64,000 bases of DNA from Parietichytrium sp. I65-24A. Taxonomy: Eukaryota; Sar; Bigyra; Thraustochytrida; Thraustochytriidae. The stretch spans positions 434,001 through 498,000 of the forward strand of contig BLSF01000028.1 in assembly GCA_012862575.1 (NCBI GenBank). Reading direction: 5' to 3'. Positions 28,522 through 39,400 of this stretch are shown piece after piece (positions within the stretch are counted from its first letter, which is position 1; the number at the start of each line of letters is the position of its first letter). A program made the position numbers and the translations under genes. Below the pieces are notes generated by a model that was given only the letters and a program-made list of their open reading frames with translations, ran no database searches and had not been told where the DNA came from.

Positions 28522-30969
28522 ATGGATGAAGGGGAGGACACAGAGGAAGGGCGTCGCCCTCCGCTAGAGAATCGAAAGTGCAACGATTGCTTATTCGTTG
28601 TGCTCTTCGTCCTGTATTGGCTTGGCATGCTTGTAGTGGGCATCGTCGCACTTTCAACAGGGGACGGGCGACGGCTTCTTTTCGCGACGGATTATCTCGG
28701 AAATACCTGCGGACAGTGCGAAGACGGAGACAGTTGCGGAACCTCAATCTATTACCCGAGACTGGCACTAGATGCACTTCTGCAAGGGTTTAATCCTTTC
28801 ACGGGTCTGTTCCCAGACACCGCTTCCACAAACTACTATGGCATTTGTGTCGACTCTTGCCCCGATCCCGGGAGCTTCGTATGTTCGTACGAAATGAGCA
28901 GGACCTTGCAAAGCTTGTACATGTCGGAAGAAGCCACAAAGACAATTCTTGAGGATTGCAGTCTCGCAATGAATCTTGCGAGCCGTGGATCAGAGAACAA
29001 TTTTGGGATGGACGCCCTTAACTCCTCCTGCAAAAGTGCGATGGAGGAGTGCTGGAGGGTTTCACAGGAACAAGTGAACGTTTTGTTTCGTTGTATCCCG
29101 GTGGAGCAGCTAAATACTTCCTCAGAAGCGAGCTGTTACTACCCAGAATATCAAGATGAAGAAAACGAAATTAGGATGCCCGCAACACTGTGCCCTGACC
29201 AGTTGTATGCCACGCTGCTTGACGAGAAGTGTGTTGACGCAGATTGTCTTGCACGTACAGGGGAAACGTGTATCACGAACCCGCGGTGTAGCTACAAATT
29301 GGAAGAGGAAACGACATATTCTGTGACAAGCCAATATGCAAGCAGCACTAGCTTGCTGCTTTCGAAACTCAACACTTGGGTGTATTACCTTTCCAAAAGC
29401 CTTGGAGACGTGGGCGAGACCTGGCAGACGATTGTCCTAGTTGGGGGCCTGGGGGCAACCTTGCTCGGCTTTGCGTGGATCAAGATTTTGCAGTACACAG
29501 TGCAGCTATTTGTCACTCTTGTGATTGTTCTCAGCCTCGTTACACTCGTTCTCGCCACGTTGCTGTGCTTCTCAAAGGCTGGAAAACTAACCTCAGAGAT
29601 AGCTTGGGTGTCGACACAGTTGAATAGTACTCAAATCAGCGCCATATTTAGTGCATCGGATGGCCTCGCGGGCGTGTGGAACCTCTTTGGAATATTACTT
29701 GCGATACTCACCTGTGTTTACTTTCTTATCTTAATCGTGATGAGGCGGAAAATTAAGCTCGCAACTCGCATTCTTGCAGAGGCATCAAAAGCGCTGCAAA
29801 TGGTCACCTCAGTCATGTTGGTGCCTTTATTCTCCATCGTTTCTACCACTGCGCTCTTGGGTTATGCACTTGGAATATTCAGTTACATTTTCACCTCGGG
29901 AACTCCTGAACTGCATAATCTTACGTTGGCAGGTATCGAAGAGAGTTTGGTCCAAGAATGGGCATCGGTGTCCGCCTCGTTCGACACACGACGCACTCTT
30001 GTCGCGCCAAATCTCGCCGAGCTAAATTCGCACTTAACGGCCGAGTTCGTTCGAGCGCTAGACAGTAGCAGCGATTCACAGTCAGTCAGCTATTACGACG
30101 TTTCTTTTTTCGCCATTATACCTAGCGGAGGCATCGGTGGAATGATGGCCTATCACATATTTGGCTGTCTTTGGGCGCTGCAAGTCATAAGCGGAGCTTC
30201 ATACCTCACGATCTCCAGATCTGTTTCTCACTGGTACTGGACGAGGGACAAAGACGAGCTACCCTTCATCTCGGTCTTGTCGAGCTTGACAGTGTCTTTT
30301 ACGACAAGTTTCGGAACAATCTGTTGCGGGGCCTTCTTTATCGCCTTAATGAAATTCATCCGCCTGCTGCTGTTTTACATCGACAAGTACACCCGGAAGT
30401 TGCAGCAACGAAACTCGATCGTCAGAGTAGTGCTTAAAGTCCTACAATGCTGCATGTGGTGTTTCGAGAAGCTTCTCAAGTACGTCACCGAGAATGCATA
30501 CGTTATGGTTGGCATGTTTGGGTGCGGATATTGCAAAGGTGCACAGCTTGCAATCCAATACATCCTACAAAATATCGGTCGGGTCGGTGCTGTCGGATTT
30601 CTCGGAGGAGTGGTCTCGCTTCTCTCTATACTTGTTGTGACTGCTTGCTGCACTATGTTAGAATATATTTGGCTTTCCGAAGCGCAAAAGTTTCAGACGG
30701 GAGGAGAGCGAGAGGTGTCCTCAATATCCCTCTCAGTAATACTCACTGCGTTTCTCGCTTTCTTTATGGCCTGGTCCTTTATGCAGGTTTACTCCGTCGC
30801 GGTAGACACGATATTGCTGTGCTTTTGCGTTGACGTGGACTACAACAAGGACACAAAAAAATATTTCATGGAACGGAGCCTTCGGAAGGTCTTCGGAAAG
30901 AAGAAGAAGAAAGATGCCGACCGCGCCATCTCTCAACGGACCAAGACCACTGCCGTTGTTCCCTCCTAA
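28522..30969 (+). CDS. Choline transporter-like protein (CTL/SLC44 family, 815 aa)
   Basis: A single exon from ATG 28522. The N-terminus follows the family plan: a cytosolic leader, a first span at about 23-46, then ATDYLGNTCG (55-64), a hallmark of CTL proteins. A large Cys-rich extracellular loop with N-glycosylation sites follows (about 65-280). About nine further spans lie between 295 and 775. The last 30 residues are strongly basic (GKKKKKDADR). CTL proteins move choline or ethanolamine across plasma, mitochondrial or organelle membranes and so feed phospholipid synthesis. At 815 residues it is longer than animal CTLs (about 650-710). The stop lies 30 bases from the stop of the convergent gene at 31000. 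Confidence 0.9.
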   Translation: MDEGEDTEEGRRPPLENRKCNDCLFVVLFVLYWLGMLVVGIVALSTGDGRRLLFATDYLGNTCGQCEDGDSCGTSIYYPRLALDALLQGFNPFTGLFPDTASTNYYGICVDSCPDPGSFVCSYEMSRTLQSLYMSEEATKTILEDCSLAMNLASRGSENNFGMDALNSSCKSAMEECWRVSQEQVNVLFRCIPVEQLNTSSEASCYYPEYQDEENEIRMPATLCPDQLYATLLDEKCVDADCLARTGETCITNPRCSYKLEEETTYSVTSQYASSTSLLLSKLNTWVYYLSKSLGDVGETWQTIVLVGGLGATLLGFAWIKILQYTVQLFVTLVIVLSLVTLVLATLLCFSKAGKLTSEIAWVSTQLNSTQISAIFSASDGLAGVWNLFGILLAILTCVYFLILIVMRRKIKLATRILAEASKALQMVTSVMLVPLFSIVSTTALLGYALGIFSYIFTSGTPELHNLTLAGIEESLVQEWASVSASFDTRRTLVAPNLAELNSHLTAEFVRALDSSSDSQSVSYYDVSFFAIIPSGGIGGMMAYHIFGCLWALQVISGASYLTISRSVSHWYWTRDKDELPFISVLSSLTVSFTTSFGTICCGAFFIALMKFIRLLLFYIDKYTRKLQQRNSIVRVVLKVLQCCMWCFEKLLKYVTENAYVMVGMFGCGYCKGAQLAIQYILQNIGRVGAVGFLGGVVSLLSILVVTACCTMLEYIWLSEAQKFQTGGEREVSSISLSVILTAFLAFFMAWSFMQVYSVAVDTILLCFCVDVDYNKDTKKYFMERSLRKVFGKKKKKDADRAISQRTKTTAVVPS

Positions 30970-30999
30970 GATCGCACGTACACAGGGTACGGCGCAATC

Positions 31000-32191
31000 T
31001 TAATCCAATCGTGTCCCGTCGCGGAGCAACGTCTTGGAGTTTCGCTGAAATTGATCCAGGTACTCAAAAAAGTCCCCATCACTGTCGTGTTCCTGTGAGA
31101 AGTGCAAGTCGTCGTAAAGACTGTCCGCCTCGCGTTCCCCTTGATCAGCCTCAGCCCTTCCATCAGCCTCGCCGGGCAAACGGTGGCCTCTTGTACACTC
31201 GCCTTCGTGCGCCCCAAAGGAGGCCGTGTCTTCATAGTCGCGAAAGCGTAGCACGTCATCTTCGGGAGGGTCATATGCGCCTTCCATGCTGCGTTCTAAA
31301 CGCTTATTGTTTACGCGATAAAATGCTTCAGAATGGCCGTAATCTTTGTCATGTAAAAAGCTGGCGTTGGAGTTCTCCTGCATATGCAACAGCTCCTGTA
31401 CGTGCAGTTTCCGTAATTCATCGATCTCCGCGGCATGTACCTGCCGAAGCCTCTCGCGCTCGCGAAGTCTCAGCATACGCTCTGCCTCTATTTCTTTTTC
31501 CAACAGTGCGTTTCTGTGTTTTTCTGCTTCGAGCTGTTTCAACAGGGTTTCCATTTGTTCGATCAAAGTAGATACATGAGGATTACTTCCTGCGCTCTTT
31601 CCGTTTTCAAGTGCAAAGGATTTGCCGCTGAAACCATGATGCTTCTTGGTCTTTCCAATCCTGACGGGTTCCTCCTTTGGCAAGGTGGCGGGGAAGGAGT
31701 TTTTACGCTGCCGCCGGAAGGATGGTGTCGAGCGAAAGTCCTTTCTCCCGATGGATTGGCTTGAGGCCAATCTCAAGTGCATCGGCAGAGTTTTCAGCCC
31801 ATCCGTCGGGGGAACGTGGGTAAAAGGCTCTGAGAGCCCCCCCTCGTGAAGTTGTTTCACGAGAAGACCTGCATACTGGTTTCGATTCTTCTTCCAAGTC
31901 AGATTTGACAACGGCTCACTTAGCTTCTCCGTCCACTGCTTGACACGAATTTTTATGTGTCTGCTTGTCAGTTGCGAGGCAAGACGTTCTGCGGCGTCCA
32001 AATCGCGCAGAAAACCATCGTCCCAACTCCTAGCTTCCTCTTCAAGCCGCTGGTTGCGAGCAAGAAAGCGGTCCTGAACCACAACGATTGTGCGCCGAGC
32101 CGGGGGTTAGTGCTCTTGCCAAGGTTCGAACTGTTCGACAAGCGAGACTTACAATAGCTGACTCACCATCTGCTGAGAAATAAGATGACAT
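31000..32191 (-). CDS. DUF4485-domain coiled-coil protein, CEP112-like (370 aa, one intron)
   Basis: Exon 1 is only 13 codons (32191-32153). A 79-nt intron (GTAAGT to TTCAG) leads to exon 2 (32073-31000), phase 0. The joined N-terminus reads smoothly from AI into DRFLARNQRLEEE. Residues about 15-90 match the DUF4485 pattern as I recall it from centrosomal CEP112/CCDC46: a helix with RVKQWTEKLSEPL, then LTWKKNRNQYAGLL and a GLSEPF turn. A coiled coil occupies about 180-250 (EKHRNALLEKEIEAERMLRL). The C-terminus is acidic. CEP112-type proteins localise to centrosomes or flagellar structures. No membrane or catalytic features are visible. Confidence 0.75.
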
Positions 32192-33051
32192 GGCCGAGCT
32201 CTTATGCTTGTTGCACTCCGCAGCGAGTGACAATTGAGAAGAAGCAGGGCCGATATATCATGATTCACAGTCTCCGAAGGGCCTGCAACTTTCGCACTCT
32301 CCTCTCTCTCCTCACTCCAACTCCTCAAACTACTCCATCCAACTGCTCCAACTGCCTTTTTGGTTCATTTTGGTTCCCCTTTGGTTTCGCAAAATCGAGC
32401 TCTGGACAAAGGCTCGTTTCTATTCGGTTTGTTCTTTAGTGTTTTCCATAAGGCCACATAGCTTTCAGACTAGCTAAGAGTCAAGTTTGCAATCTCGTAT
32501 AGCTACTATAATTACGTGTTAGTTGGGAGAGCCTGCTGCAGTATCCCTTTCGTAGAATGGGATGTGTACTCAGTACTCCGCACTAGTAACAAGTCAGTTC
32601 GAAATTCCCAGACACCTCTTTCGCGCAAGTCGTCTGAATCGCCTCTCCAAAGCTTTTAGCGGCTGGGTAAGAGTCGGGGTGCATGAAGCAGATTTCACTG
32701 TAGCATGTGTGGCATGCTCCTTCACTTCTCCCCTGCAGTGATATGTGAATCAAGATATTTTTCGTTGCGGAAATAAAAAAGTCCTCAAACCTTACTGTTT
32801 AGGATAGCTTACATCGTAAGACCCTTACCTCGCTTCGTCATGAGATGTGTGTTTGTCTGACTGCGAGTGCAGCGTATGAAGCACAAGCCCAGCAGTCGCG
32901 CGCAAAGGTCGAGGTGCCGAACGTGCAAACCTGTAAAGACACAGCTCCCGGTGATAGCAGCGCCCGGAAGACGACGAGCAGCGAAGACGCGTTTACATTT
33001 CGGTGTGAGAACGCCCTCCACTTGCGAAACTTTGGAAGAAGACCACTCAAA
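32192..33051. other. Divergent promoter region
   Basis: This region lies between the starts of two divergent genes and has a pyrimidine-rich stretch near 32300-32350. In frame with the carrier gene an open stretch reaches back to an ATG at 32845, but the added 69 residues are not carrier-like. I therefore treat 32845-33051 as probable 5' leader. Confidence 0.5.
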
Positions 33052-34191
33052 ATGGACCTCAAAGCGTTTGCAAGCAGCAGATACTTTGGCGCTCCTGCGT
33101 CTGGAGCGCCTACCAAATCGGGCGTGATTGCTTACTCTGCTGCCGGAGAGAACGGAGGGGCCCCAGTGAAAAAACCTGTTGCTCCTGCTCTTACTCTGAT
33201 TCCGCTCACCAGTGCTGCCGTTGCGACTGCGACAATCATGTATCCAGTTGATGTGATGCGAGCGCTGACGATGGCTTCTGCGGGTTCAAAGGAGCCATTC
33301 AAGATCGGCGAGTACTACAGCAAGTTTGGTGTTCGCGGGTTTGTGAGCAAAGGTGTCTTGCCGGAGATCGCCAAATCGACTGTGATGCGTGTAAGCAAAT
33401 TCTTTTTCTTTCCCGTCATCTGCCAAAATTTGCATGGCAAGCCGGTGAAAAATTGCTCGACCGGAGAGAAGGGTATTGCTGGCGCCTTGGCTACAGTCCC
33501 TGAGATTCTTCTCATTAGCCCTCTTGAAGTGGCGAAGATCGGTATGCAGCTGGACGTTGACAACAAATACAAGAATAACTCTCGTCTTTTTCTGAAGGAA
33601 CTTTATCAAAGCCGCGGATTGAGCGGGTGGTACAGTGGGTGGGCTGGTATGCAATGGCGACAATGCTTCTGGACTGGCACATATTTCGCAACACTGTCGT
33701 GGTGGAAGGAAACCGTAGAGCCTCCAATGCAAAAGGCAGGTATCCCTCAGCCAATTGCGACTTTAGTCTCTGGGTTCCTTGCTGGGTAAGTTGGGGGATC
33801 GCATCCGAAGGCATATTTTAGTGAAATGCCAAGGATTTCCTTGGCAGAGCGCTTTTTTTGGTGAACAAATATTGGAAACTAACTCTTCACATCGCACGGT
33901 CTTTGATGCAGGTTTTTTGCAACTTTTCCAAATGCGCCTGGTGACGTCGTGCGATCCGTTGTGCAAAAGCGCCTCTTTAAGGAGCCAAACAGAGCGGCAT
34001 ACGGGATCTCCATTGGAGGTGTCATGGAGCATGTCAGTGTCGCCAGCGACATTTTCAAATCTCACGGAATCCGCGGTTTGTACGCAGGGCTTGGATTCAA
34101 AGCAATGCACTTGGGTGGAAGCGGAGCTTTGATGGCTATGCTCATTCCAATCTTTGCCGATCTATCTGGCATTCCTTACTCCGGAGTGTAG
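33052..34191 (+). CDS. Mitochondrial carrier family (SLC25) protein, substrate unknown (337 aa, one intron)
   Basis: Exons 33052-33785 and 33912-34191 are joined by a 126-nt intron (GTAAGT to TGATGCAG, phase 2). The ATG at 33052 (AAAATGG) gives a family-typical length; an upstream in-frame ATG at 32845 would add 69 residues. The three-fold carrier repeat can be seen from its P-x-[DE]-x-x-[KR]-like signatures: YPVDVMRA in repeat 1, SPLEVAKIGMQ in repeat 2 and a degenerate FPNAPGDVVRSVVQ in repeat 3. RGLSGWYSGW and RGLYAGLGFKA match the usual glycine-rich turns after the matrix helices. Members exchange metabolites across the inner mitochondrial membrane. The substrate cannot be assigned by eye. 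The weak third signature places it outside the best-known groups. Confidence 0.85.
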
Positions 34192-35423
34192 GTGCTGAAT
34201 TCGAGCACTCATTTCAGGCAGGTACTCAACTCAGTATACAAGGCATTTACAGTGAAGGACCATTTTCTTTCTACCCGAATACAATGACTTAACTTTTCGA
34301 GACAAAACTTCCATTTTTCACGTGTCAGCTTAGTTCTTCGGCCATTAAACCGAACTAGAAACAAAGAGCGACATTGACTCTGACTCTGAGCTAAGGATTT
34401 TGGTATGTGTGGTGTGTTCGACCTTCTCAGAGTTGCCACATATTTCTCGACTCTTGCTGAGATCTTGGAAGTGGCTTCAAGAAATATGATATTTTTGTCA
34501 TGTTGTACATTTTTCAAAGAAATGCACCCCTCGCGACCATATATTCCCTGTTCGATTCACGCGCGACTGCATCACATGTGTTGAAAGTGCAAATATCCAT
34601 GCATCTTCACGCAGTGAACTCGAAGCACGCGTTGAGAGTTGGAGACGTGAGGAAGTTAACCTTCCAACTTTGCCCACTGTTTAAACCTGAAAAAGTCATT
34701 GAAAATTTATCTACAGAGAGGCTGGTGGTCTACGAGCCCATCAAACGAGCACAAGTGGCGCGGGCGACATGTGCAAGCCCGTAGGCAAATTGTGGGCCTA
34801 CTGCGACATTGCCAATTGCAATGACACTGCACTGAATGGCGGCAATGGCATTACATGGCAATGGTATTGCAATAGCATTGACTCGGAACTTCGAACTTCG
34901 AATTTGAGATTGAAAACGGATAGTGCTATAAAATCATACGGGTCCACCAACTCTGATACTGTTCCGCTACGAAACTGGATTAAGGGATACTTATAATATA
35001 GTACTAATAGACTCCGGAATGGAGAAAAAAATGCACACTACAAGACACTCCGCGCTCGAAAAGAGCTTAGGCGTGTTTCTAAAGAGGCAGTCAATCATTA
35101 GAAAGAATGAAAGCATTTTGTGAGAACTACACCAGCCCATCAGCAAGTGGCTGAGAGCAGGTCAACAGGAAAGGCACAGGCGTCGGCTCGCTGATGCCAA
35201 GGACGCGCCTGGAGGAGCCTAGTGCAGGAGAACAGCAGTGACAAACGACGAGCGCTGAAGTGAGCACGAACCAAGGGCTGGCTGGGCTTGGTTTCTAAAG
35301 ACCCTAAGGAGGCGGCAGGAGAGGCAGGCAAGGCGCCGTCTTGACGGACGACACTCGCTGGCACAAGACGAACAAGCCAAGTGTGGAGTTGCGAGGTGAT
35401 ATTTACGCGGCGCCCGTCTCCAA
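34192..35423. other. Intergenic region
   Basis: No supported gene. Around 34785-34880 there is a patch of imperfect repeats of ATTGCAAT/GGCAATGGCATT words. A TTCGAACTTCGAA doublet follows at about 34889. The last 250 bases lead into the gene at 35424. Confidence 0.5.
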
Positions 35424-36497
35424 ATGGCAGCTTTTCAAGGAGAGGAGCAACCTCGGATCGAGTGCGGAGATTTCGATGATGGAGAAGAGACTCCGAAGGA
35501 AGTGTCCTCCAAAGACATACTGAATATCTGGGCGCACCATGAGGATACGCAAGGGAGGAGCTATTTTTACAGTGCAATCACCAATAAATCTCAATGGGTG
35601 CTGCCAGAAGGAGAGAACGACTGGCTGGAGTGCAAAGACGAGAAGGGAAAGACGTTCTACCACAACGCACACAGTGATGTCTCAATTTGGGAACATCCGA
35701 GCACATATGGCTCATCGAAATGGATAGAATGCATCGACAAAGACTCTGGAAGAACGTTCTTCTACAATGTGAAGGAGCGCAAATCTGTTTGGCTGCGGCC
35801 TGAAAGTGGTGGTTCTCAGCCAGGGCAGCTTGACCAAATCACTGCAAGTCTTGCAAATGCAGCGCTAGATTCTTCTTCCCACTCAAGCTCCGATACATCC
35901 TCGGCTCCAAGTGGCTCATCGAATGGGCATGCAAAGCCTTGCTCACAGCAAGACAAGGATGATTCAACTACACGAAAATCGGACTCCCACGAAGAAGTTT
36001 CCCTGCAAAATAGGCTTTATGTTGAAGAATCAAAAAGGTCGGACAGCCAATCGACGGATTCCTCCGAGGACCCCTTCACCATCAGCACGCTGTCGGAAGG
36101 CGAGTTCCACGATTACGTCATGAAAGAAGGTGGCGGCACAACAATGTTCGGACGCCGTTCTTGGAAACGAAGGTTTCTCGTCCTCAAAGGTGGAGAAATT
36201 GCTTGGTTCAAATCTTTCAAGGACTATATTTCTGGAGTTGGCCCCTTGAAAGAACGTTGGACCAGTTTAGGTTCTTACAGAATGGAAGAGTCTCTTGCTG
36301 ATCCCCTTGGCCTTCGTCTCTTGCCAGCATCCTCTCAGTCTCTAGATCGCGTTTGGAATCTCAGGTGCGAGAGCGGAGATAAGAAAATCTCCCTGATGGA
36401 GGCCATGTCTCCTTTCGTCGTATCACGGGGTTTTGTGAAGTCGTTGGACAAGCAATTGAGCGGACGAAGATTTCTGAACGATAGCGAAGAAAGTTGA
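35424..36497 (+). CDS. Triple WW-domain and PH-domain protein (357 aa)
   Basis: A single exon from ATG 35424 (CAAATGG). Three WW-type repeats lie in a row, each with two spaced tryptophans and a closing proline: W36/W58/P61, W67/W89/P92 and W100/W123/P126. Each has the aromatic strand (SYFYSAITN, TFYHNAHSD, TFFYNVKER). A Ser-rich linker (about 130-215) follows, then a PH domain at about 228-345, with RRSWKRRFLVLKGGEIAWFKS forming its first strands. WW domains bind proline-rich or phospho-Ser/Pro peptides, and PH domains bind phosphoinositides or proteins. The protein therefore looks like a membrane-recruited adaptor. The WW repeats are close to the paired FF/WW style of splicing factors, but no FF domains are present. 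Confidence 0.85.
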   Translation: MAAFQGEEQPRIECGDFDDGEETPKEVSSKDILNIWAHHEDTQGRSYFYSAITNKSQWVLPEGENDWLECKDEKGKTFYHNAHSDVSIWEHPSTYGSSKWIECIDKDSGRTFFYNVKERKSVWLRPESGGSQPGQLDQITASLANAALDSSSHSSSDTSSAPSGSSNGHAKPCSQQDKDDSTTRKSDSHEEVSLQNRLYVEESKRSDSQSTDSSEDPFTISTLSEGEFHDYVMKEGGGTTMFGRRSWKRRFLVLKGGEIAWFKSFKDYISGVGPLKERWTSLGSYRMEESLADPLGLRLLPASSQSLDRVWNLRCESGDKKISLMEAMSPFVVSRGFVKSLDKQLSGRRFLNDSEES

Positions 36498-39400
36498 ACA
36501 TCAGTGCTTTTTACATAGGATTGCTCTCAATCGGTTGTTGTCGCCAATAACTCAAACTTTCGGGATGTAGCCAATAATTCATATATTTGAAGTGACTTAG
36601 TTTTCTTGTTACCGGTACTACCCTGTAATCATTCTTGTGTTTCCCCCTCCCTGGCAAAGGTCTAGCGCCGGATTAGGAGCAGTTGCCTGAGTTCCAGGCG
36701 ATTCTCCAGCGTGAAATTGAGCAGCTGTAGTACTTGTACAGCTCCCCCTGCCATAGAAGGGTGGAAGATATTTTCCCGGGCCGACTCCGCAAGCAACGGC
36801 TGTAATCAATGGCTCACTATCGTAGAGCTTAATTGTGCAGTAAGAATTTGTCTATCGTCTTCGTCGTGTGTTCATCATACTCATGTGAGTGCAAGAGGAA
36901 CAATCTAGGCTTGGACGTTTGACCGAGCTCCTTCGGCAGCTCTGTCTCGATGCAACAGGAGTTACACCTTTGAAATGCACAGGACCCGGGCAGGATTAAA
37001 AATAAGTTTATTTAAAATATATTGTTGGTTCTCTGAAGGATTGCCAGATTTCTGGAACGCGGATGCGAGATTGATTGATTGCCAGTTTATCTGCGGAAAC
37101 TGCGGAACTCGGAAATTTACTGTGATCATCAGCGAGATCCCGAACAAATCTGCGTGCGTTTTGACTCGAACACGTAAGTACACTTTGCAGCAGAGAAATT
37201 CGAAGGTGAAGAGTGTAGCTGTTTTGTTGCATTAGTAGAAGCAAATATCCGTGGAAGGCTTCGGTTCTTTGAACAAGAGAGCGACTGGAATGTCAATGAA
37301 AGCAAGAGAAAAAAAAAATTGTACTTGACTTGGTTGGTCGTCCAAAGACACAATAAATCCATTCTGGGTGATCATGATCGATCGAGATCGCCAGTCCCGA
37401 AGAAAGCGAAGCTTTCGAGATTGTCTCCGGAATTGCTGCAAAAGGTTTTAATTGCACTTGTTGAAAGAAGATGGCAGGCTGAATTCAATCCATTTATATA
37501 GCGAGAAAAAGCACTGAAAGGCGCGAACAAGTGTGAGCAGCCTATGAAACCTGACGGTGACAAGGTGCATCACGGGGCCCAGCGAGATCCAACGCGCAAG
37601 AAGAGTTATGGTGTAATCAAATGAGGAAGAGGAGGAAAAGTTGTCGCTGTCTATTGGGACCAGTCGATTTATGTGCAACAGTGAAGAGAAACGTCAGAGT
37701 GACAGAATATCCGAAAATAACGGACGAGACCTGTAAATGGTTGATTGAAAAGAGGAGTGTTTTGTGGTTCTTCTAACGGGATTTGAGTTCGGTGATTGCT
37801 CGATCGTGAAACACGATGAGATTACGTTTTAGCGAATGAGCTGTCCGACATGATTACTTTATTTTGTTGAGCATTCCAGCGCTGCCCCATCAGCTTGTGA
37901 TGCCCGTTCATCCAGGGTGCAAGGTGCGCTGCGCATGTTGAATCACAGTGATTGCTTTCGACGATGTCCTAAATGATCGATTTTCTTCAACAACGAAGTG
38001 CGAGAGAAGCTGCACTTTGAAAAGCAATCAATTTCGATTCATATGGTCGTATCGATCCAACAAACGTTTCCATCAGCAAGTTTTCGCCATCGAAAATGGG
38101 CGCCGCGAGCGAAAACCTACCGGATCTGATCTGATAATCTTTGCCCACACATAGATTTGTCTCCCAAGAAGCTCTTGAAGCCACATCAAGAAGTACATTC
38201 ACGAAGACGAGTCGACTCTAATTCCAAATCAGAATATGGAATTTCAACTCTTGAGGGTGTCTGTCCGACTTGATTCAGAGGCCAAAAAAACATTGCAAAA
38301 GATTTGCGATCGTTATCGGGTGGGAGGCGTGGGGTGGGAGTTCCTTGGCTCGAGGAGTCGCAGTGTCTCGGGTTGGAGCTTCGAGATAACAGGTGAATGA
38401 CAGAAGCCGATTTCACGAAACAGACAATGTTGGAGCCCTTGAACATGAAGCGGAACCCACCGAGACAGCGTCGCGCTGGAGATTGGATTCCAAGAACATA
38501 CAAGAGCCAAACCTTGACACTAACTAAAAGAAAATTGCGAAGGTCCACGTACTCAGTACTCGAGTACCGGAACTCACAGTCAGTACTCATTCGGGGTGAA
38601 TAAGTTGTGACGCGTAGGCACTGCAGCACTTTATTGCAGGGGGCTACAGCTGCTCACTGTTGTTCGCCTCCGCTGGAACTGCAAACCATGATGACGCAAG
38701 GCACAGCGACATTCTACTAACTTTTTTGTTGAGAGTCTGCCAATGTCTGCCACCTTCCGAGTTAAGAATTAACTCTGGAACTTAGATCTTGAAAGGCATT
38801 TCCAGCAAAGAGAAAGTGTGCACTAACCAAAACATGCTTGACGTCCTCACGTCCTTGGCGTTTTTTTGGGCGGTCCAGTTCTCACTGTCACTTGCTCGAA
38901 GAATGATTAAGCTTACTCTAACAAAATGGGTCTTGATCACGCGTACTCTCGGGGCTGCAAGGAATCACTGCCTCGGAAAAGCAGTTCAGAAGTTAAAATT
39001 TAAAGGAATCATGGAAATCAGAGGAGCATGTGGAACATGGTGATGATGATGACTCTCCTTCTATGGTTTCTGGCTGCACTCACCTTACTGTGTCACTCAT
39101 CCACTCAGTTAGCATTCGGCCACGGTACAAATAAGGAGGAATTTGTAAAGTTATGATAAGAGTTTTGGTAACAAGACGTGGGAATCGGAGTAGCGAAGGC
39201 CTGAGATTTCAAGTTCGCTCTATTGCCAAGCCATTCAAGTTCTAATGGATAAGACTATTCTACAGCTAAATGTAGAGCTACACTGACCAACCTACTTCTC
39301 CTACCGCGGCTTGGTCACCGGTGCACAAAATTCGCGAGTGTCACAGTGATAAACCTAAGGCTGCTAGTCCAATTGCTGCATTGTATACTGCATAGCATAG

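Noticed and set aside
32120-32140. GGTTCGAACT resembling a tRNA T-loop
   Set aside because: No acceptor, D or anticodon stem can be paired around it, and it lies inside the intron of the DUF4485 gene.
36975-37501. Small frames in the AT-rich part of the gene-free stretch as a possible element or gene
   Set aside because: No terminal repeats, target duplication or enzyme motif could be found, so the region is only noted as compositionally odd.
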